From Verrucomicrobiaceae bacterium (GTDB lineage: Bacteria; Verrucomicrobiota; Verrucomicrobiia; Verrucomicrobiales; Verrucomicrobiaceae): 64,000 nucleotides of DNA. The position numbers were made by a program, and so were the translations under genes. Each line of letters begins with the position of its first letter. Positions within the stretch are counted from its first letter, which is position 1. The stretch spans positions 1 through 64,000 of the forward strand of contig JAEUHM010000041.1 of assembly GCA_016795485.1 (NCBI GenBank), in the 5' to 3' direction. The notes under the pieces are model-generated. The model was given only the letters and a program-made list of their open reading frames with translations, did no database searches and was not told the origin of the DNA. Positions 24,945 through 34,700 of the stretch are shown piece after piece.

Positions 24945-27371
24945 ATGATTGACGCGCCCAAGAAAGCTGTCTACCGCCACATCCCTCTCACCGGCCTTTC
25001 CCCAGACGAACTGCTGGCCATCAGCCAGCGGATGAAGCTCTCCCTTTCCAAAGAGGACATGCTGGCCGTGAAGGCCATTTTTGCCGAAGAGAAGCGCGAG
25101 CCGACTGAAGTAGAGCTGGAAGTGATCGCGCAAACATGGAGCGAGCACTGCAAGCACCGGATTTTTGGCGCAAAAATCGAGCACACTGTCGATGGCAAGA
25201 GTGAGGTCGTGGATGGTCTCTTCAAAACTTACATCCGCGCGGTGTCCCACCGGATCATGGACAAGAAGCCGGATTTCGTCCTCAGCGCGTTTGTCGACAA
25301 CGCTGGCTTCGTGAAGCTCGATGAAAACCTCGCTGTGTGCCTCAAGGCGGAGACCCACAATCACCCCAGTGCCATTGAGCCTTATGCTGGTGCGAACACG
25401 GGCCTTGGCGGCGTGATCCGAGACATCCTGGGAGCTGGAAAAGGTGCCAAACCCATCGCTTCTCTCGACGTGTTCTGCTTTGGGCCACCCGATACGAAGC
25501 AAGATGCCATCAAGGCCAAAGATGTGATCCACCCGCTCGGGATCATGCGCGGAGTGGTGCGCGGTGTGCGTGACTACGGCAATCGCATGGGCATTCCGAC
25601 GATCTCTGGAGCGATTCAGTTTGACGACAGCTACATTTATAATCCGCTCGTCTTTTGTGGCACGATGGGTGTCATCCCGATCAAGGACATCGACAAGTCC
25701 ATCCGTGCCGGGCAACTGCTGATCGCTGCTGGTGGGCGCACCGGCAAGGACGGTCTCAAAGGAGCCACATTCTCCAGCGTATCGCTCACGACCGCGAGCC
25801 ACGAAGAAGATCAAACCGCCGTGCAAATCGGTAACCCAATCGAAGAAAAGAAGGTCGCCGACTTCATCCTAGCGGCCAGAGCGGAGGGATTTATTCAGTT
25901 TGTCACCGACTGTGGGGCTGGTGGCTTCAGCAGCGCGGCGGGTGAGATGCTCAGTGAGATCGGTGGCCAAGTTTGGCTCGAAAATGCTCCGCTGAAGGCA
26001 CCTGACCTCGAAAGCTGGCAAATCTTCCTCAGCGAGAGTCAGGAGCGCATGGTGATGTCCATCGAAGAGAAGGACCTCGAACGCATGAAGGAACTCGCAG
26101 CGCTTTATGAGACGGAACTTTGCATTCTCGGCAAGGCAGACGGCACCGGCATCCTCAAGGTGACGCACCACGGCGAAATGGTGTGCCAACTCGACTGCCG
26201 GAAACTCCACGAAGCTCCCCGCCGTCACATGACCGCTGAGTGGTCCTCCGTGGACGACAGTGAGGGCGATGTGTTCATCCCCATCGAAGACGCCAAGACC
26301 GGCAATGCCATCCTGAAGGCACTGCTGGCCGACTTCGCTATCGTTTCTAGAGAGCCAATCATCCGCGAGTACGATCACGAAGTGCAGGGCAACACCCTCC
26401 TCAAACCCTTGGCTGGAGCTACCGGTGATGCGCCACAAGATGGTGCCGTCGTTCGTGTCGATGGCAGCACGCAACTCGCCTCCATGTCAGTCGCTCTGCT
26501 TCCTGAGTGGGGCAAAACGCATCCTCATCTTATGGGCCGCGCTTGTGTAGATGAGTGCGTTCGCCAGCTCGTGGCCGTCGGCTCAGATCCAGATCGCATC
26601 GCCATCTTGGACAACTTCTGCATGGGTAACCCCGACGATCATCGCGAGCTGGGTGCCCTCGTTGAAACGGTGAAGGGCATGGCTGTGACCGCAGAAGCCT
26701 ACGGTGCTCCATTCGTGAGCGGAAAGGACTCGTTCTACAACTACTTCAAAACGGATGAAGGCCCAGTGAGCATTCCTTGCACCTTGCTCGTGAGCGGCAT
26801 GGGCATTCTGACCAACCCTGACCACATCGTGGGCTCCAGCGTGCGTGGCCCAGGTCACAAGCTCGCATTGGTCGGAGAAGCCTCCAGTGGACTTGCTGGC
26901 AGCGTGTTTGCGCGTGTAATGAAAGCTGGTGCAGAAGACGACGAACTGGATTTCCCTCAAGGCCCTGACTTTGACGAGCAAATGGCCTTTGCAGACTACC
27001 ATTCCTATCACGAACTGGTGAAAAAGGGCGTGGTGCTCAGCGCTCACGACATCGGAGAAGGTGGGCTAGCGGTAACACTGGCTGAAATGGGTTTCAGCAC
27101 CAAAGCCGGTCTCAAAGTCGATCTCGCCGAAGTGCCAACTCGCGACGATACGCCTGCTGCCGAACATCTTTTTGGAGAAACTCCAGGCCGCATCGTGTTT
27201 GAGTTCGCTGAGGAACACGCTGAGGCAGTCAAAGCCGCAGGCTTTAGCATCATCGGTGAAACCACTGATGACGGCCACGTGACGATCACCAACGGCAAGA
27301 CCAAACTCGTGCACGCCAACCTAGCCGAACTCAAGCCCGTGTGGCAAAAAGGCTTGGCAGAGTGGTATTGA
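24945..27371 (+). CDS. purL: Phosphoribosylformylglycinamidine synthase subunit
   Basis: PurL converts FGAR to FGAM with ATP and ammonia in purine synthesis. The 808 residues form a small-type PurL with two tandem AIRS-like halves and no glutaminase domain, so separate PurQ and PurS are expected elsewhere. Landmarks are QTWSEHCKHRIFG (catalytic His), CLKAETHNHPSAIEPYAGANTGLGGVIRD, VTDCGAGGFSSAAGEM and, in the second half, SGKDSFYN and SAHDIGEGGLAVTLAE. It is convergent with the 797-codon gene, 16 bp apart. Confidence 0.96.
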   Translation: MIDAPKKAVYRHIPLTGLSPDELLAISQRMKLSLSKEDMLAVKAIFAEEKREPTEVELEVIAQTWSEHCKHRIFGAKIEHTVDGKSEVVDGLFKTYIRAVSHRIMDKKPDFVLSAFVDNAGFVKLDENLAVCLKAETHNHPSAIEPYAGANTGLGGVIRDILGAGKGAKPIASLDVFCFGPPDTKQDAIKAKDVIHPLGIMRGVVRGVRDYGNRMGIPTISGAIQFDDSYIYNPLVFCGTMGVIPIKDIDKSIRAGQLLIAAGGRTGKDGLKGATFSSVSLTTASHEEDQTAVQIGNPIEEKKVADFILAARAEGFIQFVTDCGAGGFSSAAGEMLSEIGGQVWLENAPLKAPDLESWQIFLSESQERMVMSIEEKDLERMKELAALYETELCILGKADGTGILKVTHHGEMVCQLDCRKLHEAPRRHMTAEWSSVDDSEGDVFIPIEDAKTGNAILKALLADFAIVSREPIIREYDHEVQGNTLLKPLAGATGDAPQDGAVVRVDGSTQLASMSVALLPEWGKTHPHLMGRACVDECVRQLVAVGSDPDRIAILDNFCMGNPDDHRELGALVETVKGMAVTAEAYGAPFVSGKDSFYNYFKTDEGPVSIPCTLLVSGMGILTNPDHIVGSSVRGPGHKLALVGEASSGLAGSVFARVMKAGAEDDELDFPQGPDFDEQMAFADYHSYHELVKKGVVLSAHDIGEGGLAVTLAEMGFSTKAGLKVDLAEVPTRDDTPAAEHLFGETPGRIVFEFAEEHAEAVKAAGFSIIGETTDDGHVTITNGKTKLVHANLAELKPVWQKGLAEWY

Positions 27372-27387
27372 TCACGCATTCGCGCCT

Positions 27388-29781
27388 TCATCGCAGATGA
27401 GGTAGCCAACTGCCATCATCGTACCACTCCTTGGCAACAAGGCATGGCACATCGTAGATACCAGACTCCATCGGCAAGCCGAGGTGCTTAGCCAGCACTC
27501 GGTCGTAGTCGTCGAAGATGCTGCGTAACGCACGCGACATCTTCAAGGGATACGGCGTGAAGCGAACAAGCGTTTGCGTGGCACTGATGGCCAACAATTG
27601 ACGGCCGATGATCTTGCCGGACTCATTGCGAGCGTAAAGAACCAGCTTGTTGGCGTCCAAGGTGTTCGCTACGGCTCCGAAGCTATTGAAGGAGCCCGCA
27701 GACAAACAGGACTGCACCACCGTGCCCATGCGCAATACTTCTTGGAGATCGCGTTCTGGCCCAATACACACCCGACCGAGCTTCTCGACGTTGCGGGAGA
27801 CATGAACGCTCTCCTGCCAGTGTTGCCGTAGCCTTTCTGGCAACGAATTAAGCCACTTCTGATTGGCAGGATGTCGCAAATGCCAATCACGATCACCAGC
27901 TGCGATTGCCCGAATGGCCTGCCTCAGCGGACGCTCATTCGCAGTTGTAGCTAACGCCAAGCAAAGCGAGTGCTCTTGAACTCCGGACGAAGGTCCAAGC
28001 CCCGGAAAGGCTCGCCAGACTTCAGAACTCGCCAACTCGTCAAGTAGATGCATCTGCGCCTCGCACCAGCCTCGTTGAACGACGATCATATCGTGCTGAA
28101 GCAAATGTGGCGGCAACTCTCGCTGGCGTTGCGCATGCTGAATGAGTCTTTCCGCGAGCGGATTGGTCTTGCAACGCTCCCTCCACATCGTCTCCAACAA
28201 GTGAACTGCCGCACTTGGCTCATTCATTTGGGCGGCACAGGCAAAAAGTGGATGCTCGGCCGCACAACCAAACAGCGCCGCGAGCCTAGTCTCGGGAACG
28301 AAACGCAACTTCTTCAAGAGGTCACACCAAGCGCTCGGCGCATATTGCAGCGCGGGCAGGGTCAACTCTAGATGTTCCTTTCGCAGTGCGCTGACGGCCT
28401 CGATGGCAGAGTCTAGCATCAGCCAAGACCGAAACGCGGTGTTCACGGCTTTTCGGCTCTGTGGGCTCGCAATCGCTCCTTCAAGTATTGCGTTGGCTCC
28501 AAGTTTGTTGCGCATGGCAGCCCAAAGTGAACTTTTGTCGCCAGTGGCACCTTCTTTGATGGTCCAGCGCGCTGCTTTTTGACAAAGAGCTGCTACTTCT
28601 GCCGGAGATCTCTTAGTTTTGCTGCACAGTTCGGTGCGAATGGCTGATGTCCATCCACAGAACCCACGCCATCTGACCTTCTGCGCCTCATCCAGCAGAA
28701 CCTTAGCCACCTCTAGGGCCGAAGCCTTCTCACACTTGCCCACTTGCTCCCAGACGGTGTCTACAAGGCGATTGCGGCAATTGCTGCAACAATGCTTCAA
28801 CGCCTTGAACCGCTTCAGCACTCGATCCAGGCCTTTCACCTTCCCGCACAACCGCCAAATCCTCATCGTCACCTTTGGTTCAATCACATGCTTCAAGCCC
28901 AGAATCGCATTCGCGGAAACCGGATAGACGCCATCTGGCGCTGGGAGTGTCTGCCCAGAGCGTTTGCGGGGAAAAAGCGGCTCCAACCGTAGGCCTGACG
29001 ACAAGAAGCCAGGATGTGAGCCTTTGATTAGACCTCCCACAAGCCACTGCAGTGAATAGAGCTGCCGCTCTGGCCGAACATGCCTCTGCAAGACCTGAAA
29101 GAGTCTCTTGAGTCCACCTTTCGGGAGCTTTGGCAAAGCAGTCGCATCCGCAATGAGGCGCATTAGGATTACCTGGTCTCGCGGTGGAAGTGTTGCGATC
29201 TCCTCCAGCCAACTTTTGCCACCAGCAAGTGCCACCCGCACCACAAGCGCCTTCGAGTCTTCGGAGGCCTCTGCTGCTAATCCGTTCGAGAGACAACCCA
29301 TCAGGTAATCATGATCGGGAACAAGCGCGGCCAGTTCCCTCCATCGGAACGGAATGGCTGAGAAGTCGGTGGCTTTGATGCCAAACGAAGCCGCCAAGTC
29401 ATCAGCGCCCATCCAAGGACGGATGTCGATGCCTCGCAGAGATGGAACTGGGGCGACATGAGCCGTCCCCGTGGGAACGGAGTTCTCAAGGATAAACTGG
29501 AGATCGGCTAAGGAAGTAGCCGCACGTTGAGCGCGGCGTAATGCAGCCCAAGCAGCCTTCATGTCGGCCGACAGCGAGCCGTTGGAGCGCACTGTCGACT
29601 GATCAACATCCGTACGCACGATTCGCCACCCTGAGTCTTGGTCAGGGTTTGGTGCTTTGGGATTTTTGGGGAGTTTGCGCTCAATGCGCAGATGAAAAAG
29701 GCGTCCTGCGTCTCGCAGGTACGTCAAAGGGTGAGTATTCAAAATAAGCTGAAACGAGCGACGATGAAAGCGATGCACCAA
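27388..29781 (-). CDS. Large protein of unknown function
   Basis: I do not recognise a family with confidence. The 797-codon frame is predicted cytoplasmic, with no signal or membrane segments. It has many Leu/Ala-rich helices suggestive of an alpha-solenoid (about 90-680) and a Cys cluster near the middle (KHCCSNCRNRL). The C-terminal block at 685-797 is distinctive: GTVVQSCLSAG with Cys692, then ANTLDANKLVLYARNESGKIIGRQLLAIS and LGLP. The order Cys, variable loop, strand, Gly-Lys-x-x-Gly-Arg recalls the C-terminal part of PcfJ-like proteins; this is only a resemblance. The start is uncertain: TTG 29781 opens the longest frame, and there is no early ATG. Confidence 0.7.
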   Translation of the reverse strand: MVHRFHRRSFQLILNTHPLTYLRDAGRLFHLRIERKLPKNPKAPNPDQDSGWRIVRTDVDQSTVRSNGSLSADMKAAWAALRRAQRAATSLADLQFILENSVPTGTAHVAPVPSLRGIDIRPWMGADDLAASFGIKATDFSAIPFRWRELAALVPDHDYLMGCLSNGLAAEASEDSKALVVRVALAGGKSWLEEIATLPPRDQVILMRLIADATALPKLPKGGLKRLFQVLQRHVRPERQLYSLQWLVGGLIKGSHPGFLSSGLRLEPLFPRKRSGQTLPAPDGVYPVSANAILGLKHVIEPKVTMRIWRLCGKVKGLDRVLKRFKALKHCCSNCRNRLVDTVWEQVGKCEKASALEVAKVLLDEAQKVRWRGFCGWTSAIRTELCSKTKRSPAEVAALCQKAARWTIKEGATGDKSSLWAAMRNKLGANAILEGAIASPQSRKAVNTAFRSWLMLDSAIEAVSALRKEHLELTLPALQYAPSAWCDLLKKLRFVPETRLAALFGCAAEHPLFACAAQMNEPSAAVHLLETMWRERCKTNPLAERLIQHAQRQRELPPHLLQHDMIVVQRGWCEAQMHLLDELASSEVWRAFPGLGPSSGVQEHSLCLALATTANERPLRQAIRAIAAGDRDWHLRHPANQKWLNSLPERLRQHWQESVHVSRNVEKLGRVCIGPERDLQEVLRMGTVVQSCLSAGSFNSFGAVANTLDANKLVLYARNESGKIIGRQLLAISATQTLVRFTPYPLKMSRALRSIFDDYDRVLAKHLGLPMESGIYDVPCLVAKEWYDDGSWLPHLR

Positions 29782-30013
29782 GGCCGCGTATCGCGAGCAC
29801 GGCCGAATGCTTGGATGGTGTTGCTAGCGCCTGTTGCCACTCAGTGGGCAAAACTTAGGCGGGCTGGTCGTGCTGACTTGTTTTCAGCTTATGACCAGCC
29901 TTGCAGGACAAGAAAAGATGTCGTGCGAGCTTTCATGGAGGTATCTGAAACACACATCCGCAGGAAACGCAAGTCGATGTTAACGTTCAGAACCAACAAC
30001 GCCGATTTAAGGC
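29782..30013. other. Intergenic region between two minus-strand genes
   Basis: These 232 bases lie upstream of the 797-codon gene. Open frames on the plus strand here have no recognisable protein character. It must hold the promoter and perhaps the true start of the large gene, but no convincing promoter, hairpin or RNA was seen. Confidence 0.5.
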
Positions 30014-30901
30014 CTAGTTCCGAGCATGACTGCGATTCCAAAACGGCAAGGCGAGCACAGATGCCAAGATGATGCTTGCCCCAGCGTAGAACCCGGGGCT
30101 CATCCGTTCAGATTGGCCGAAAACCGCTGCGGCGAGGATCACCCCATAAACAGGCTCCAGGTTGTAGGCTACGTTGACGGTAAAGACGGACATCCTCCGC
30201 AACAAATCCGCATAACCCGCATAGGCAGCCACGGTGCAGACCATCGAGAGCAGTATCAGCCAAAGCCAATCTCGGCCCTCTGGGATGGCGATGGCGAAAT
30301 CATCGGACACAATCGGCCTTAGTAACACGCAAGCGACTAGTCCGCCCGTCATTTGCCAACTCATGGAAACACTGAAGTGATAGCGCACCGCCAAGTGCTT
30401 GTTTGCCACCGCAAACACGGCTGCAAACAAAACGGAAGCCAAGGCAACGGAGAATCCTAACCAGTAGCGAAACTCCACTTGGTAAATCAACCAGACCGCA
30501 CAGCAGATAATGAAACCAGCGACCAACTCACTGACACGCCATTTTCGCTTTCCATCCACCAAGGGCTCCATCACTGAGCAAAACACCATCAGCGTTGGCA
30601 TAGCGGCCAGTGTCACCGAGGCGGTGGACAGGCGGGCACTGAGGAAAAAGAGAGTCCAATGCCAACCAATGAGAGCGCCAACACCTAGAAGCGCCAGCGC
30701 CTCCCGTTTTGGCAGTCGTAATGGCACTTTCAAGAGCACTGCAAGCATCACAAAACCAACCGCCGCCAGAAGCGTTCTCCAAATGGTCAAATCGACCGGT
30801 GGTAGCTCGATGAGCTTGCCCAGGATAGCCGTCAGGCCCCAAGACAGCACCACGAGATGCAGTTGGATATAGTCTCGCACTGATGCGTCAGGCGAGTGCA
30901 T
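30014..30901 (-). CDS. EamA/DMT-superfamily transporter
   Basis: The 295-residue product has ten hydrophobic segments in two EamA repeats (about 13-145 and 155-290), for example LGVGALIGWHWTLFFLSARLSTA and LILLSMVCTVAAYAGYADLLRRMSVFTVNVAYNLEPVYGVILAAAVFGQ. The latter is the typical second-repeat motif with the Pro-x-x-Gly. Members export metabolites or amino acids across the inner membrane; the substrate is unknown. Its start overlaps the end of the ATPase gene by 14 bases, suggesting cotranscription. Confidence 0.93.
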   Translation of the reverse strand: MHSPDASVRDYIQLHLVVLSWGLTAILGKLIELPPVDLTIWRTLLAAVGFVMLAVLLKVPLRLPKREALALLGVGALIGWHWTLFFLSARLSTASVTLAAMPTLMVFCSVMEPLVDGKRKWRVSELVAGFIICCAVWLIYQVEFRYWLGFSVALASVLFAAVFAVANKHLAVRYHFSVSMSWQMTGGLVACVLLRPIVSDDFAIAIPEGRDWLWLILLSMVCTVAAYAGYADLLRRMSVFTVNVAYNLEPVYGVILAAAVFGQSERMSPGFYAGASIILASVLALPFWNRSHARN

Positions 30902-31736
30902 CTAGTTGAGCGTAGTCGATGGACTTGAGGCGATCTACTTTCACGCCCAGCCTTGGAATGCAATCGATCAGCGCTTTGGTGTAGGGATGTTGGGGTGCGC
31001 TGAGGATGGTTTCCACATCACCTTCTTCCACGATGTTGCCGCGAAACATCACTGCCACCCGATCTGCTACCTCACGAATAATGCCAAGGTTGTGCGTGAT
31101 GATGATGAGGCTCATGCCCAGCTCTTTTCGCAGTCCAGCCAGGAGTTCCATGATCTGCTTCTGAATCGTGACATCCAGCGCGGTCGTGGGTTCATCGGCA
31201 ATGAGGAGCTTTGGACGGGTGCACAGGGCCATAGCGATCATCACGCGCTGTTGCATCCCGCCACTGAGTTCATGCGGGTAAGCGCGGAGCCGCTTGGCAG
31301 GATCAACGATTCCTACTCGGTCGAGCCAGAAGATGATCTCGCGGTCAATGTCCGTCACGTCAGGTCGATGGAGTTTTAGCGATTCAGCAAGCTGCGTGCG
31401 AACGGTCAGCACCGGATTCAAGGATGTCCCCGGCTCCTGGAACACGTAGGACACCACTTTGCCTCTCACCTTGCGGAGTTCCTTCTCGGACATGGACAGC
31501 ACGGAGTGCCCGTCGATAACCATGCGGTCAGCAGTGATGCTCGCCGGTGGTTCGGGTAGCAACCGCGTTAGCGAAAGGGCCGCCACGCTCTTGCCACTTC
31601 CGCTCTCGCCTACCACGGCGAGCGACTCTCCCTCTACAAGTCGCAGCGAGATGCCTTTCACGGCTTCAAATGGAGGCGCATCTCGCCGCTGAAACTGCAC
31701 GCGCAAGGTTTGAAGATCGAGAAGGCTGGCTGACAT
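30888..31736 (-). CDS. ABC transporter ATP-binding protein, oligopeptide/dipeptide type
   Basis: This 282-residue ATPase has Walker A GESGSGKSV, the Q-loop FQEPGTSLNPVLT, signature LSGGMQQR, Walker B LLIADEPTTALD and the H-loop IITHN. The C-terminal oligopeptide-type extension contains GNIVEEGDVETILSAPQHPYTKALIDCIPRLG. It matches the OppD/DppD group. No permease, binding protein or second ATPase is adjacent, so it either serves a distant transporter or the locus is split. It is overlapped by the EamA gene. Confidence 0.94.
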   Translation of the reverse strand: MSASLLDLQTLRVQFQRRDAPPFEAVKGISLRLVEGESLAVVGESGSGKSVAALSLTRLLPEPPASITADRMVIDGHSVLSMSEKELRKVRGKVVSYVFQEPGTSLNPVLTVRTQLAESLKLHRPDVTDIDREIIFWLDRVGIVDPAKRLRAYPHELSGGMQQRVMIAMALCTRPKLLIADEPTTALDVTIQKQIMELLAGLRKELGMSLIIITHNLGIIREVADRVAVMFRGNIVEEGDVETILSAPQHPYTKALIDCIPRLGVKVDRLKSIDYAQLDALA

Positions 31737-31794
31737 CGTGGGTAACGACTACCGCAGGCAAATCGGGGTGCAATCGAAGTCTCTAGCGCTTCGA

Positions 31795-34700
31795 TCACGC
31801 CACCGCAGGAGTGGCGTCCACATCTTCCACCGCGCTCGGATCATCGGCGACAACACCTTCTCCCATGCCTGCAAGCCGCCGGAAGTCTTCCAACATTACG
31901 TAGATGCCTGGAACAAGGAGCAGCGTGATCATCGTGGCAAACAGGCCGCCAAAACCTAGCGCCACTGACATCGGCACAAGGAACAAGGCTTGGATGTCAG
32001 TCTCGCTCATGATGGGCACCAGACCCACAAAGGTCGTGACGCTGGTGGCCATAATCGAGCGGAAACGACTGATGCCTGCACTCCAGGCAGCTTGTTTGAG
32101 CGCCATTCCTCGTTTGCGGAAGCGATTGACGCAATCCGTGAGCACCAGGCTCTCATTCACCACCATCCCGCTCAAGGCGATGATGCCGCAGAAGCTCATG
32201 ATGCTGAGATCAAACCCAAGCAACGCATGGCCGAGCACCGCGCCCACCATACCGAAAGGAATGACACTCATCACGATGGCTGGCTGCAGATAGCTCTTCA
32301 GAGGAACGGCTAACAACACGTAGATGCCAAACAAGCTCAGCAAACCGCCGATGAGCAGCTCGCGCATCGCTTCGTTTTGGTCGCTCTGCTCGCCTTGGAA
32401 GCGCCACAGCACCCCAGGAAACTTCCGCTGCATCTCTGGCATCACCCGCGCAGCGAGTTCTTGAGCTACCTCGGTGGAATTGGCTTCTTTTACAGTGCGG
32501 TCGATGTCACTGGTCACGTTGATGGCCCTTCTGCGATCAGTGCGCTGAATGCTGGAATAGCCGCGGCCGTAATCTGCAGTCGCTACTTCCGCGAACGGCA
32601 CCTCGGTGCCATCTGCCGTGCGGATCTTCATGCGCTCCATGTTGTCCAAGCTCAGACGCTCTTGTTTGGGATAGCGCACCATCACTTTCACCTCGTCACG
32701 GCCACGTTGGAGGCGCTGGACCTCCTCGCCGTAAAACGCCTGCCGCACCTGACGTGCCACATCGAACAACCTTAGGCCTAGGGTCTCCGCTTGCGGAAGG
32801 ATGTTGAGTTTAATCTCGCGCTTTCCTTCATGGTCGTTGTCCAGGATGTCCGCCATCCCTTTAAACTTGGCGATCTCGCTCTTCACGTATTCAGATGCAT
32901 CGCGCAGTTGATCCAGATCTGGTCCGCTCAACTCTAAATCAATGGCCACACCTCCACGCTCGGTTGCTTCCCGGAAAGTGAGCTCGACCGCGCCAGGGAT
33001 TGGTCCGGCAAACTCACGCCATTTGGCGATCAACTGCTGGCAGGTTAGATCTCGATCCGCGCCTGCACACAACTCAAGGACCACTTCACCCAGGTGTACC
33101 GAGTTGCCCTTGCCAGGAGGCTGGAAGCCAAACTTGAAGGCATGACCGCCAATCGTAGCCATTTGGTGCTTCACCACTGGCTGGCCATTGCGATCCTTGT
33201 AGTTGGCTGCGATTTGTGCCGCACCACGTTCCATCTGCGCCACGGCCTGCTGAGTCACTTCCACTGGCACACCTTCGGGCATCACCAGTTTTGCCACAAG
33301 CACGTCTCCTTCCACTTTGGGGAAAAACTGGAACTTGATGAAGCCTGAAGCGATGAGCCCGATCGTGAGGATGAACATCGCAATGAAGCAGGCGAGCACG
33401 GTGTAGCGCCACTCCACAGCTCTTTTCACAAGCGCCTTGTACCAATGGTTCGCCACCCAGTCCAACCCGTCACTGATGCCGTGTTGCACGCGATTGAGTA
33501 GACCGAAGAAGCCAGTCGTGGCTTTCTCACTGCGGGGTTTCAGTGTTGCCAAGTGAGCCGGCAGAATGAGTTTGGATTCAATGGTGCTAATCAGCAGCAC
33601 CGGCACCACGACCCACGGGATTTGACGCCAGATTTTGCCACTGACGCCACTGACCATGAACATCGGCGTGAAGGCCATCACCGTGACCAACACACCAAAG
33701 GTTACTACCATGGCCACTTCGTTGGTTCCCCTGGGAGAAGCGAGGTGCGGTGGCTCTCCCATGCTCATTCGATGGTAAACATTCTCGCCAATGACGATGG
33801 CATCATCCACCACCACGCCTAGCACTAGAATGAAGGCAAAGAGGCTGATCATGTTGATGCTCACATCAGCAAAAGGCATCACCAGCAGTCCACCAGCGAC
33901 ACTCACAGGGATGCCAAGTGACACATACCAAGCCAATTTTGGCTCCAGGAACAGACCAAGCACGATTACGATGAGCACAAAGCCTTGCAGACCGTTGCTA
34001 AACATGAGGTCCATGCGCCCTTTGAGCCACTTGGAGTTGTCATTCCAGATGTCCATGCGCACACTGGCTGGCATTCGCTCACGGGATTCAGCTAAATAGC
34101 CTTTGACGAGGTTCACCAAGCGCAACGTGTCTTCGTCACCTGTGCGGAACACATTCACCACCTTGGTGGGGCGTCCGTCGAACCGGCTAAAGAGATCCAC
34201 GTCTTCAAATCCATCCACGATCTTGGCGATGTCTGACAGTTTGACCACAGAGCCATCGGGACGAGTCACCACCGTGATGGTTTCAAAGTCAGGCGCGCGA
34301 TACTTTTTGTTCTGAGTGCGAATGAGCACCTCGCCGCCATCGGTGCGCACTGATCCCGCAGGAAGATCCAATGACGAAGCCTTCACGGCAGCAGCCACGC
34401 GATCCAAGGTGAGCCCATAAGTGCGGAGAGTCTCCTCACTCACCTCAATGCTAATCTCATACGGCTTGGCACCGGCGATCTCGACCTGCGTGATGCTAGC
34501 GTCTCCTGACAATGTCGCGGCGAGCTTCTCGTTGAGTCGACTCATGGTCATTTCCCATGACGAAGTGTCCCAGAAGAACATCCGCGCCAGAATCAAGACG
34601 GTGCAGGCCGCCGTGAGCGGGCCACCCGCGCGACCAAAACCGGTGGCGAGCAAGATCAGACCAAGGACCAGCACGGCAATCATCAGCACGTGCGTGGTGT

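Noticed and set aside
24780..25826. 348-codon minus-strand frame over purL
   Set aside because: Shadow of purL with no recognisable motifs.
29638..30072. 144-codon plus-strand frame in the gap upstream of the large orphan gene
   Set aside because: Basic, low-information sequence with no start signal, overlapping two minus-strand genes.
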